Assembly (NCBI GenBank): GCA_938008435.1
Contig: CALLKK010000021.1
Span: forward strand, 1 to 64,000
Direction: 5' to 3'
DNA from: an uncultured Steroidobacter sp.
Lineage (GTDB): Bacteria; Pseudomonadota; Gammaproteobacteria; Steroidobacterales; Steroidobacteraceae
DNA: 64,000 bases
The stretch's first letter is position 1. The number at the start of each line of letters is the position of its first letter. The notes beneath the pieces are model-generated. The model searched no databases. It saw only the letters and a list, made by a program, of their open reading frames with translations, and was not told the origin of the DNA. The position numbers were made by a program, and so were the translations under genes. Below are positions 25,952 to 34,159 of the stretch, in pieces.

Positions 25952-26992
25952 ATGACTCACACCGACACGCTCGATCTCTCGCGCCTCGGCGAGGTACGCA
26001 ACGATTGGACCTTGGAGGAGGTGCGCGCGCTGTTCGCGCTGCCGTTCGCCGACCTTATCTATCACGCGCAGCGCGTGCATCGGCAGTACTTCGATCCCAA
26101 CCAGGTGCAGATCAGCACGCTGCTGTCGATCAAGACGGGTGCGTGCCCGGAAGATTGCGCGTACTGCTCGCAGAGCGTGCGCTTCAACACGGGCTTGAAG
26201 CCCGAGCCGCTCATGGACGTCGAGGAAGTGCTGGAGAAGGCACGCATCGCCAAGGAGAACGGCGCGACGCGTTTCTGCATGGGCGCAGCCTATCGCAGCC
26301 CGAGACCCAAGCAGCTCGCGCAGATCGCCGAAATGATCAAAGGCGTGAAGGCGCTCGGCATGGAAACCTGCGCGACGCTCGGCATGCTGACCCCGGAGCA
26401 GGCGCGCGAGCTCAAGGAGGCGGGCCTCGATTACTACAACCACAACCTCGATACGTCCGAGGCGCACTACTCCAAGATCATCACCACGCGCACCTATCAG
26501 GACCGGCTCGAAACGCTCGAAGCAGTGCGCTCGGCCGGCATCAAGGTTTGCTGCGGCGGCATCCTCGGCATGGGCGAAAGCGAGCTCGACCGGGCGCAGC
26601 TCCTGCACACGCTCGCCACGCTGCCCGAGCATCCGCAAAGCGTGCCGATCAATCAGCTCGTGCAAGTGCCGGGCACGCCGCTGCACGGTGCCGAGAAAGT
26701 CGATCCGATCGAGTTCGTGCGCGTCATCGCGGTTGCCCGCCTGCTGATGCCGCGCTCGCACGTGCGCCTCTCCGCGGGCCGCACCGAAATGAGCGAGGAA
26801 ACGCAGGCGCTCTGCTTCCTCGCCGGCGCCAACTCGATCTTCTACGGCGAGAAGCTCCTGACCACCGGCAACCCGGACCAGACGGCCGATCGCCAGCTGT
26901 TCGAACGCCTCGGCATCCAGCCCGAGCCGCTTGCCACCTGCGAGATGTCGGTGGCGCAGCACGGTTGCGAGACGCTCGCCGAAGCGTCATAA
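25952..26992 (+). CDS. bioB: Biotin synthase
   Basis: Radical-SAM enzyme that inserts sulfur into dethiobiotin. The 346-aa product has the radical-SAM cluster motif C65-PED-C69-AY-C72. Further conserved segments for the sacrificial [2Fe-2S] site are ETCATLGML, CCGGILGMGE and RLSAGRTEM. Length matches E. coli BioB. It is followed at 69 bp by bioC; bioF, bioH and bioD, which often share the operon, are not present here. Confidence 0.98.
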   Translation: MTHTDTLDLSRLGEVRNDWTLEEVRALFALPFADLIYHAQRVHRQYFDPNQVQISTLLSIKTGACPEDCAYCSQSVRFNTGLKPEPLMDVEEVLEKARIAKENGATRFCMGAAYRSPRPKQLAQIAEMIKGVKALGMETCATLGMLTPEQARELKEAGLDYYNHNLDTSEAHYSKIITTRTYQDRLETLEAVRSAGIKVCCGGILGMGESELDRAQLLHTLATLPEHPQSVPINQLVQVPGTPLHGAEKVDPIEFVRVIAVARLLMPRSHVRLSAGRTEMSEETQALCFLAGANSIFYGEKLLTTGNPDQTADRQLFERLGIQPEPLATCEMSVAQHGCETLAEAS

Positions 26993-27061
26993 ACGCGCTC
27001 GCTTGGGACGCTGGGCTCCCGAGCGAGCCCCTCGGTCCCTTGCATCAATCCGCCAAATCAC

Positions 27062-27955
27062 ATGCGCTCGCGCGTGCCGCTCGATGAATACACGCTCGAT
27101 CCGCGCGCGGTGCGCCGTGCGTTCGATCGCGCGAGTCGCACCTACGCCGACGCTGCCGGGGTTCAGACCGAGATCCGCACCCGCCTGCTCGAGCGGCTCG
27201 ACCTCGTCAAGCTCGAACCGGCGCGCGTGCTCGATCTGGGCGCGGCAAGCGGCGGCTCCACGCGAGCGCTGAAGAATCGCTATCCCAAGGCCCAAGTCAT
27301 CGCCCTCGACCTGTCGCCGCGCATGCTCGCCGCGGCCGCGCGCGAACAATCCTTCTTCCGCCGCTTCGATCGGATCGCCTGCGACGCCCATCGGCTTGCC
27401 CTCAAAGAAGCGAGCATCGACCTCGTCTTCAGCAACCTGATGCTCGCCTGGTGCGACGACCTCGACGCCGTGCTTGAGGAGACCGCGCGCGTGCTGCGCC
27501 CGGACGGCTTGTTCATGTTCACGACGCTCGGCCCGGACACCTTGCGCGAGCTGCGGGACGCGTTCCGCCACGTGGACGATCGGACGCACGTTCACCGCTT
27601 TCTCGACATGCACGACATCGGCGATGCGCTGATGCGCGCCGGCTTTGCCGACCCCGTGTTGGACACCGAGCGACTGACGGCGACCTACCCCGACGCCCGC
27701 ACCCTCCTGACGGAGCTCCGCCGCACCGGCTCGATCAATGCGACGCACGGTCGCCCCCGGGGGCTGTTCGGCCCGCGCAAGCTCGATGAAGTGGCGCGAC
27801 TTCTGGACGAGAACCGACGAGACGGGCGGCTACCGATCTCATTAGAAGTGGTCTACGGGCACGCCTGGAAAGGCCAGCCCAGAGCGGGGCGGGGCACGCC
27901 AGGGGAGGTCGCGATTCCCCTGTCCGAGCTGCGAGGAAGAATTAGAAAAATTTAA
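27062..27955 (+). CDS. bioC: Malonyl-[ACP] O-methyltransferase
   Basis: SAM methyltransferase that caps malonyl-ACP so that fatty-acid synthesis can build pimeloyl-ACP methyl ester for biotin. The 297-aa protein has motif I VLDLGAASGGSTRAL (about residues 57-71), acidic VIALDLSPRML, and DLVFSNLMLAWCDDL. The C-terminal section (THGRPRGLFGPRKL) is typical of BioC. Motif I reads GAASGG where most methyltransferases have GxGxG. The pairing with bioB supports the assignment over other methyltransferases. Confidence 0.92.
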   Translation: MRSRVPLDEYTLDPRAVRRAFDRASRTYADAAGVQTEIRTRLLERLDLVKLEPARVLDLGAASGGSTRALKNRYPKAQVIALDLSPRMLAAAAREQSFFRRFDRIACDAHRLALKEASIDLVFSNLMLAWCDDLDAVLEETARVLRPDGLFMFTTLGPDTLRELRDAFRHVDDRTHVHRFLDMHDIGDALMRAGFADPVLDTERLTATYPDARTLLTELRRTGSINATHGRPRGLFGPRKLDEVARLLDENRRDGRLPISLEVVYGHAWKGQPRAGRGTPGEVAIPLSELRGRIRKI

Positions 27956-28097
27956 CGAGACACCAAGCCGGCCTCGTCCGGGATCCGGATAGTACTTACT
28001 TTTATTAATAGCTCTGACGGGGATCGATGCGCCCCTCTCCCAGAGCCTGGCCGCCATCCAACCGGCGATTCTGGCCGCGACCCGTTCCCGGCAAGGT

Positions 28098-28126
28098 TTG
28101 GTGCGCAGGGGGAACTTCGCTACGAT
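28098..28126 (+). promoter_or_regulatory. Candidate promoter of the cox operon
   Basis: TTGGTG (28098-28103) and TACGAT (28121-28126) are 17 bp apart, 40 bp before the DUF2244 gene. Both boxes deviate from consensus. The location, after an AT-rich stretch past bioC, is suitable. Confidence 0.4.
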
Positions 28127-28165
28127 CCGACCGCTTCCTGTCGCCCTAGATAGCGTCTGCACACC

Positions 28166-28693
28166 ATGCCCGTCGCCTACGCAGCCTCCGCCCCTGCCGG
28201 CACGATCGCCGAGGAACGCGACGGCGCACGCGTGCTGGTCATCCGGCCTCATCGATCGCTGACCCCGGCGAGCGCACGACGCTTCATCTTTGCCGTGGCC
28301 GTCGGCACCTTCGCGGTCGCGATCTTCTTCACTGCCCGCTACGGTTTCTGGCCGATTCTCGCCTTCGCCGCGCTGGAAATCGTGGCCCTTTCATGGGCCG
28401 TGCGGGCCTCCATGCGCTCCGGCATGGTTGCGGAAACGATCACGATCACGCACGACCAGGTGAGGATCGAGCACCGTGAAGAGGGGAATCATCGTTTCGC
28501 AGTATTTCCTCGGCATTGGGCGAGGGTTACACTCCACGCCCCGCTGGCGGCGCTCCATCCCAGTCGACTCGTCGTCGAGTCGCATGGCCGCGCCTGTGAA
28601 GTGGGCCGGTTTCTCACGGAGGACGAGCGCCGCGGTCTGGCGGTGCAACTCAAGCAACTGGTGGGAAATGTAAACGAATCGCCCGCGCTCTGA
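28166..28693 (+). CDS. DUF2244 domain-containing integral membrane protein
   Basis: Uncharacterised family usually found beside cytochrome oxidase genes. The 175-aa product starts with a short soluble part and has two membrane helices around residues 40-80 (FIFAVAVGTFAVAIFFTARY and FWPILAFAALEIVALSWAV). A soluble C-terminal domain with the VRIEHREEGNHRFAVFPRHW region follows, typical of DUF2244. It is 104 bp upstream of coxB on the same strand. A role in oxidase assembly is inferred from neighbourhood only. Confidence 0.85.
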   Translation: MPVAYAASAPAGTIAEERDGARVLVIRPHRSLTPASARRFIFAVAVGTFAVAIFFTARYGFWPILAFAALEIVALSWAVRASMRSGMVAETITITHDQVRIEHREEGNHRFAVFPRHWARVTLHAPLAALHPSRLVVESHGRACEVGRFLTEDERRGLAVQLKQLVGNVNESPAL

Positions 28694-28797
28694 CCGGAGT
28701 GCGGCGACAAACTGCGGGCAGCACCAACCCTGACCTGCGATTAAGACGCTGCGACGCTCGTTCGTGGGGCGTTGCGGCACTGTGATATTCGGGAGCA

Positions 28798-29679
28798 ATG
28801 GCGCAAATGTTGAAGATCTCCAGATACGTTGCGGCCGCCGCTGCAGCGTGCTTGCCGACCGGAGCGGCATTGGCAGCATGGGAACTGAACATGCCGGTCG
28901 GCGTGACCGAGCTCAGCCGCGAAATCCATGGCCTGCACATGCTCATCCTCGGGGTGTGCGCGGTCATCGCGGTCGTCGTCTTCAGCGTCATGATCTATTC
29001 GATCGTGAAGTTCCGGCGCTCGAAGGGCGCGGTACCCGCCACCTGGGATCACAGCACCAAGGTCGAAGTGGTCTGGACCGTCATCCCGATCGCGATCCTC
29101 GTCGGCATGGCCATTCCGGCGGCCGAGACGCTCATCAAGATCGAGGATATGCGCGACTCCGAGCTCACCGTGAAGGTCACCGCCTATCAGTGGCAGTGGC
29201 ATTACGACTATCTCGATAAGGGCGTGAGCTTCTTCTCGCGCCTCGCCCGCGACAGCGACGATGCGCGTCGACTCAACTCCGGCATCGATCCGCGCACCGT
29301 CGACAACTACCTCCTCGAAGTGGACAACCGTCTCGTCGTCCCCGTCGACACGAAGGTCCGCTTGCTGCTGACCTCGAACGACGTCATTCACGCCTGGTGG
29401 GTGCCGCAGTTCGGCCTGAAGAAGGATGCGTACCCCGGTTTCGTGAATGAAATGTGGTTCCGCGCGGAGGAGCCTGGCGTCTATCGCGGGCAGTGCGCGG
29501 AGCTCTGCGGCTACGACCATGGCTTCATGCCCGTGGTCGTCGAAGTGAAGACGAAGGAAGAATTCGAAGCCTGGTTGCAGGCGCAGCAGCAAGCGAACGG
29601 CGCGGCCGAATCCGAGGTCGCAGCAGTTGATTCGCAGACCGAGAATGCGGCGGTCGCCACCGTCGCGCGCGCGGAGTAA
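28798..29679 (+). CDS. coxB: Cytochrome c oxidase subunit II
   Basis: Carries the CuA centre that takes electrons from cytochrome c. The 293-aa preprotein has a signal peptide ending near ALA-A, two membrane helices (LHMLILGVCAVIAVVVFSVM; VVWTVIPIAILVGMAIPAA) and a periplasmic cupredoxin domain. CuA ligands are C233, C237, H241 and M244, within YRGQCAELCGYDHGFM. No C-terminal heme c domain is present, so it is an aa3 and not a caa3 type. GGGAG precedes the start; coxA follows after 6 bp. Confidence 0.97.
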   Translation: MAQMLKISRYVAAAAAACLPTGAALAAWELNMPVGVTELSREIHGLHMLILGVCAVIAVVVFSVMIYSIVKFRRSKGAVPATWDHSTKVEVVWTVIPIAILVGMAIPAAETLIKIEDMRDSELTVKVTAYQWQWHYDYLDKGVSFFSRLARDSDDARRLNSGIDPRTVDNYLLEVDNRLVVPVDTKVRLLLTSNDVIHAWWVPQFGLKKDAYPGFVNEMWFRAEEPGVYRGQCAELCGYDHGFMPVVVEVKTKEEFEAWLQAQQQANGAAESEVAAVDSQTENAAVATVARAE

Positions 29680-29685
29680 GAGTTC

Positions 29686-31287
29686 ATGAGCACCGTTGAC
29701 ACGCACGCTGGGCACAGCGACACCCATCATCACGATCATCACGGCCCCGAGAAGGGCTGGCGCCGCTGGCTTTTGGCGACGAACCACAAGGACATCGGCA
29801 CGATGTACTTGTTGTTCAGCCTGACGATGTTCTTCGTCGGCGGTCTGATGGCGCTCGTCATTCGCGCCGAGTTGTTCCAGCCGGGTCTGCAGCTCGTCAA
29901 TCCGCAGTTCTTCAACTCGATGACGACGATGCACGCGCTGGTCATGATCTTCGGCGCGGTCATGCCCGCCTTCGTCGGCTTGGCGAACTGGATGATCCCG
30001 CTGCAGATCGGCGCGCCCGACATGGCGCTGCCGCGCATGAACAACTTCAGCTTCTGGATCCTGCCGTTCTCCTTCACGCTGCTGCTGTCGACGCTGTTCG
30101 TCGAGGGCGGCGCGCCGGCGAGCGGCTGGACGCTTTATCCGCCGCTGTCGCTGCAGACGGGTAATGCGTTCCCGCTGTCGATCTTCGCGATCCACTTGAT
30201 GGGCGCCTCGTCCATCATGGGCGCGATCAACGTCATCGTGACCATCATGAACATGCGCGCACCGGGCATGACGCTGCTCAAGATGCCGCTGTTCGCGTGG
30301 ACGTGGCTCATCACCGCGTACCTGCTGATCGCCGTGATGCCCGTGCTCGCCGGTGCGGTGACGATGCTCCTGACCGACCACTACTTCGGCACGAGCTTCT
30401 TCTCGGCCGCCGGCGGCGGTGACCCGGTGATGTACCAGCACATCTTCTGGTTCTTCGGTCACCCCGAGGTGTACATCATGATCCTGCCGGCGTTCGGCGT
30501 GATCTCCGAGATCATCCCGACGTTCGCGCGCAAGCGCCTGTTCGGCTACGACGCGATGGTGTACGCGACCGCCTCGATCGCGTTCCTGTCGTTCATCGTG
30601 TGGGCGCACCACATGTTCACGGTCGGCATGCCGCTCGCGGGTCAGATGTTCTTCATGCTCGCGACGATGCTGATCGCGGTGCCGACGGGCGTGAAGGTCT
30701 TCAACTGGACCGCGACGATCTACAAGGGCTCGCTCTCGTTCGAGCCGCCGATGCTCTTTGCGCTCGCCTTCGTGTTCCTGTTCACGATCGGCGGGTTCTC
30801 GGGCTTGATGCTCGCGATAGTGCCGGCCGACTTCCAGTATCACGACACGTACTTCGTGGTGGCGCACTTCCACTACGTGCTCGTGCCCGGCGCCGTGTTC
30901 GCGCTCATGGCGGGCGTGTACTACTGGCTGCCGAAGTGGACCGGCCACATGTACAACATGACGCTCGCGAAATGGCACTTCTGGCTGTCGGCGATCTTCG
31001 TGAACGTGCTGTTCTTCCCGCAGCACTTCTTGGGTCTGGCCGGCATGCCGCGTCGTATCCCGGACTACAACACGCAGTTCGCCGACTGGAACATGATTTC
31101 TTCCATCGGCGCGTTCGGCTTCGGTCTGTCGCAGCTGCTCTTCGCCGTGGTGATCTTCCAGGCGATCCGCGGCGGCGCCAAGGCGACGGACAAGGTGTGG
31201 GACAGCGCAGCGCCTCACGGTCTCGAGTGGACGCTGAGCTCGCCGCCGCCGTACCACAGCTTCGAAGTCGCTCCGGAAGTGAAGTAA
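29686..31287 (+). CDS. coxA: Cytochrome c oxidase subunit I
   Basis: Catalytic heme-copper subunit of the aa3 oxidase. The 533-aa protein has twelve predicted membrane helices. It carries the CuB/Tyr motif GHPEVY (258-263; Glu of the D-channel at 261), the HH pair in WAHHMFTVGMP, and the heme ligands in the HFHYVLVPG segment. These place it in the type A1 family. Heme A is supplied by ctaA/ctaB downstream and CuB by ctaG. Confidence 0.98.
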   Translation: MSTVDTHAGHSDTHHHDHHGPEKGWRRWLLATNHKDIGTMYLLFSLTMFFVGGLMALVIRAELFQPGLQLVNPQFFNSMTTMHALVMIFGAVMPAFVGLANWMIPLQIGAPDMALPRMNNFSFWILPFSFTLLLSTLFVEGGAPASGWTLYPPLSLQTGNAFPLSIFAIHLMGASSIMGAINVIVTIMNMRAPGMTLLKMPLFAWTWLITAYLLIAVMPVLAGAVTMLLTDHYFGTSFFSAAGGGDPVMYQHIFWFFGHPEVYIMILPAFGVISEIIPTFARKRLFGYDAMVYATASIAFLSFIVWAHHMFTVGMPLAGQMFFMLATMLIAVPTGVKVFNWTATIYKGSLSFEPPMLFALAFVFLFTIGGFSGLMLAIVPADFQYHDTYFVVAHFHYVLVPGAVFALMAGVYYWLPKWTGHMYNMTLAKWHFWLSAIFVNVLFFPQHFLGLAGMPRRIPDYNTQFADWNMISSIGAFGFGLSQLLFAVVIFQAIRGGAKATDKVWDSAAPHGLEWTLSSPPPYHSFEVAPEVK

Positions 31288-31293
31288 CGGACC

Positions 31294-31419
31294 GTGTCGG
31301 AAGTCTTGAACGACCTCGATCGCAAGCGCCGCATTCGCCGTACAGCCATCTGGCTGGCGCTCGTGGCGCTCGCGTTCTACGTCGGTTTCATCGCGATGAG
31401 CGTGATGAAGAGCAATTGA
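31294..31419 (+). CDS. 41-aa membrane protein, probable cytochrome oxidase small assembly protein
   Basis: A short frame starting GTG, 6 bp after the coxA stop. Product: a basic N-terminus (VSEVLNDLDRKRRIRRT), one membrane helix (AIWLALVALAFYVGFIAMSVM) and KSN. Proteobacterial cox operons often have a single-helix protein of about 40 residues between coxA and ctaG, annotated as a small assembly protein; size, topology and place all fit. Function is inferred from context. Confidence 0.75.
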   Translation: MSEVLNDLDRKRRIRRTAIWLALVALAFYVGFIAMSVMKSN

Positions 31420-31518
31420 AGGAGGCCGTGGCGAGCGATAACCGCAGCACGCTGAGCAGACAGGCATGCAAGGCCGTCTGCCTGCCGCGCGGAGCGCTCG
31501 CCGCGGGTCGCTAACGTC

Positions 31519-32058
31519 GTGAACGATCAGCTGAAGCGCAATCACCGCAGTCTGGCGAGCCGCCTCTGGCTGTTCGCAGGCGGCAGCTTTGCCTTCGGAT
31601 TTGCGTTGGTGCCGCTGTACGACGTCCTCTGCGACGTCACGGGCTACGGCAATCGCTCGCGGCTCGTCGAAGCGGCCGAAGTGGTCGAAGCGCCCGACGA
31701 GAATCGCTCGATCACCGTGGAGTTCGTCTCGACCGCGCCCACCTACGGCAATTGGGAGTTCCGCCCGGCCGTGGGTTCGATGCAAGTGCAGCCGGGCAAG
31801 CTCTACGAGGCGCACTTCGAGGCCCGCAACCTGCGCTCGCAACCGATCGTGGCGCAGGCGGTGCCGAGCATCACGCCGTTCCAAGCGACCCGTTACTTCC
31901 AGAAGACGGAATGTTTTTGCTTTACGCCGCAGGCATTCGCGGCGGAGGAGAGCCGGCAGTTCACCGTGCGGTTCATCGTCGATCCGAAGCTGCCGGCGAA
32001 CATCGACCGGGTGACGCTCGGTTACGCAATGTATGATGCTAAGCAAGGCAGCGGTTGA
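31519..32058 (+). CDS. ctaG: Cytochrome c oxidase assembly protein CtaG/Cox11
   Basis: Copper chaperone that inserts CuB into subunit I. The 179-aa product has one N-terminal membrane helix (LWLFAGGSFAFGFALVPLYDVLCDVTG) and a periplasmic immunoglobulin-like domain. The copper-binding motif is ECFCFTPQ (about residues 133-140), and the conserved VPSITPFQA segment is present. The start is GTG; 99 bp separate it from the small gene upstream. Length is normal. Confidence 0.95.
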   Translation: MNDQLKRNHRSLASRLWLFAGGSFAFGFALVPLYDVLCDVTGYGNRSRLVEAAEVVEAPDENRSITVEFVSTAPTYGNWEFRPAVGSMQVQPGKLYEAHFEARNLRSQPIVAQAVPSITPFQATRYFQKTECFCFTPQAFAAEESRQFTVRFIVDPKLPANIDRVTLGYAMYDAKQGSG

Positions 32059-32141
32059 TTTCGCGCGCCGGCAGCGAGCGCTTCGTTGCCGACCGCACGA
32101 CTCATCCGCGACCAGTAACTCTTAAGAATCAGGACCGTTTC

Positions 32142-33026
32142 ATGGCCCACGCAGATACGACACACGCGCCGTCCGACAAGTATTACGTCCCGCACTCCAG
32201 TCCGTGGCCGATCGTCGGCTCCCTCGCGCTGTTCACGACAGTTTCCGGTGCGGCGATGCTGATCAACGACTCGAGCGCAGGCTCGATCGTCTTCCCGCTC
32301 GGACTCGTCCTGCTGGCGATCATGTTCGCCGGCTGGTTCGGCAACGTGATCAAGGAGAGCGAAAGCCGCCTCTACAACGCGGCCGTCGACCGCTCGTTCC
32401 GCATGGGAATGATGTGGTTCATCTTCTCCGAGGTCATGTTCTTCGCCGCGTTCTTCGGCGCGCTCTGGTACGCGCGGCAGTACTCGGTGCCGTGGCTCGG
32501 CGGCGAGGGCGTGAAGATCTTCACCAAGGAGCTCCTCTGGCCGCAGTACGAGGCCTCCTGGCCGACCAACGGCCCTGAGCAGCTCGGCGGCGAGTTCGGC
32601 GTCATCCCCGCGTTCGGTCTGCCGGCAATCAATACGGCGATCCTGTTGACCTCGGGCGTGACGATCACGATCGCGCATCACGCGCTCAAGGCCGGCAACC
32701 GTACGGTGCTCAACATCTTCCTCGCGCTCACGTTCCTGCTCGGCTTCCTGTTCGTTTATCTGCAGGCGCACGAGTACATCGAGGCGTATCAGCACCTCAA
32801 CCTGACGCTCGGCTCGGGCATCTACGGTTCGACGTTCTTCATGCTGACGGGCTTCCACGGCTTCCACGTGACCGTGGGCGCGATCATGCTGGTGGTGATC
32901 TGGCTGCGCTGCGTGCGCGGACACTTCACGCCGACGCATCACTTCGCCTTCGAAGGCGTGGCCTGGTACTGGCACTTCGTCGACGTGGTGTGGCTCGGCC
33001 TGTTCATCTTCGTCTACTGGCTGTAA
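32142..33026 (+). CDS. coxC: Cytochrome c oxidase subunit III
   Basis: Structural subunit that stabilises subunit I turnover. The 294-aa protein has seven membrane helices and typical motifs WPIVGSLALF at the start, FIFSEVMFFAAFFGALWYAR, LTGFHGFHVTVGAIM and WYWHFVDVVWLGLF at the end. ATG 32142 (MAHADTTHAPSD) with AGGA upstream is preferred over an in-frame start overlapping ctaG by 4 bp. Confidence 0.97.
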   Translation: MAHADTTHAPSDKYYVPHSSPWPIVGSLALFTTVSGAAMLINDSSAGSIVFPLGLVLLAIMFAGWFGNVIKESESRLYNAAVDRSFRMGMMWFIFSEVMFFAAFFGALWYARQYSVPWLGGEGVKIFTKELLWPQYEASWPTNGPEQLGGEFGVIPAFGLPAINTAILLTSGVTITIAHHALKAGNRTVLNIFLALTFLLGFLFVYLQAHEYIEAYQHLNLTLGSGIYGSTFFMLTGFHGFHVTVGAIMLVVIWLRCVRGHFTPTHHFAFEGVAWYWHFVDVVWLGLFIFVYWL

Positions 33027-33035
33027 CGAACCGAG

Positions 33036-33065
33036 GGCGGACGGCGTCATGCTGCGCCGTCCGCC
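33036..33065. terminator. Bidirectional terminator between coxC and the DUF2909 gene
   Basis: GGCGGACGGCG and CGCCGTCCGCC form a perfect 11-bp stem with an 8-base loop, ten bases past the coxC stop and 28 bases past the convergent DUF2909 stop. No T-run on either side. A second small palindrome (CCGCA-TT-TGCGG) lies just beyond. Confidence 0.6.
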
Positions 33066-33092
33066 GTCATCGCTTCCGCATTTGCGGTCGCT

Positions 33093-33296
33093 TCAGCGAC
33101 CGAGCCCGTGGGGTTGGATCCAGCCTTGCGACCAAGCAAGGAACAGCAGGACAAAGAGCGCGACGGATAGCGCGATCCGGATCGTCAGCGCGTTCGCCAT
33201 CTTCTTCGACTCGCCCTTGTCGTTGACGAGGTGGAACAGACCCGAGCCCAAGCTCGCGACGATGCCAAGGAGACAGGCGATGATGAGCAGCTTCAT
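33093..33296 (-). CDS. DUF2909 twin-transmembrane protein
   Basis: A 67-aa protein with two membrane helices (MKLLIIACLLGIVASLGSGLF and ALTIRIALSVALFVLLFLAWS) joined by HLVNDKGESKKMAN. This matches the small DUF2909 family that recurs between cox genes, on the opposite strand, in many gammaproteobacteria. ATG 33296 gives the natural start; the longer upstream frame is antisense to SURF1. Function unknown; an oxidase-related role is inferred from place. Confidence 0.85.
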   Translation of the reverse strand: MKLLIIACLLGIVASLGSGLFHLVNDKGESKKMANALTIRIALSVALFVLLFLAWSQGWIQPHGLGR

Positions 33297-33382
33297 TGAT
33301 CGGCAAGGGCGCAGCGAGCTTGGGCGGAGGACACGCACGAGCGCGTGACGATGCGCCGCTCGCGGTTCGAACGCAGTATATC

Positions 33383-34117
33383 TTGACCATCCGCTTCGCA
33401 AATCGTCGTTTTTCCCCCTCCGTCGTCGGCACCGTCCTCGTCGTCGTCGGCGTCGTTCTGTTCGTCAATCTCGGCTTCTGGCAGTTGCGCCGCGCGGATG
33501 AAAAGCGGCAGATCGAAGCTGCCTACGCGCAGGGTCAGGAATCGACTGTCACGCTCGAGCGCGCGAATCTCGACGCGCTGCCTCGCTATCAAAAGGTGCG
33601 CGCCCGCGGCCGCTACCGCGCCGAACGGCAGATCCTGCTCGACAACATGCCGTCCGCCGAGGGACGGCCCGGCTATCGCGTGCTCACGCCGTTCGAGCTC
33701 GAGGGCGGCGGCGTGGTGCTCGTCGACCGTGGCTGGATTCCCCTGGTCAATCGGCAAACGGACCAACCGGACATCGGCGTCGATGAGAATCCCCGCGAGG
33801 TATCCGGCACGCTCGATGAGCTGCCGCGACCGGGGCTTCGGGTCGGCGATCCGGCCGCCGAGCCTGCGGACAAGTGGCCGCTATTGCTGAACTTTCCGAC
33901 GCGGGAGATGATCGAACGAGCGCTCGGCACACGGGTCGGCAAGCATATCGTCCTGCTCGATGCGGCCGCTCCGGACGGATATCAGCGACAATGGCAACGG
34001 CTCACGCAGCTCAGCCCCGAGCGCCACGTCGGCTATGCCGTGCAGTGGTTTGCATTCGCCTTCGTTGCGGTCGTGCTCTACGTGGTGCTGAGCCTGCGTC
34101 GTGGGCACGATCAGTGA
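33383..34117 (+). CDS. SURF1 family cytochrome oxidase biogenesis protein
   Basis: Helps heme A insertion into subunit I. The product has two membrane helices, one at each end (SVVGTVLVVVGVVLFVNLGFWQL; AVQWFAFAFVAVVLYVVLSLRRG), around a periplasmic domain. The family features FWQLRRADEKR, LLDNMPSAEGRPGYRVLTPF and VDRGWIP are present. The start is uncertain: no in-frame ATG exists before the first helix, and TTG codons at 33296, 33320 and 33383 are possible. 33383 leaves a normal short cytoplasmic tail. Confidence 0.9.
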   Translation: MTIRFANRRFSPSVVGTVLVVVGVVLFVNLGFWQLRRADEKRQIEAAYAQGQESTVTLERANLDALPRYQKVRARGRYRAERQILLDNMPSAEGRPGYRVLTPFELEGGGVVLVDRGWIPLVNRQTDQPDIGVDENPREVSGTLDELPRPGLRVGDPAAEPADKWPLLLNFPTREMIERALGTRVGKHIVLLDAAAPDGYQRQWQRLTQLSPERHVGYAVQWFAFAFVAVVLYVVLSLRRGHDQ

Positions 34118-34159
34118 ACGTCGATACGACGTCACGCATCACGATTCGAGAGAAGCTTC

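Noticed and set aside
31425..31514. A 29-codon GTG-started frame after AGGAGG between the small cox gene and ctaG
   Set aside because: The ribosome-binding site is only two bases from the GTG, the product has no membrane helix or recognisable feature, and ctaG follows at once. Too weak to call.
28741..32046. An antisense open frame of about 1100 codons opposite the cox genes
   Set aside because: It is the shadow of high-GC coding sequence: low-complexity Arg/His/Asp/Glu-rich product with no domain, while the plus strand encodes well-known oxidase subunits. The same applies to long antisense frames opposite 34.1-37.0, 43.3-46.2 and 52.1-54.2 kb.
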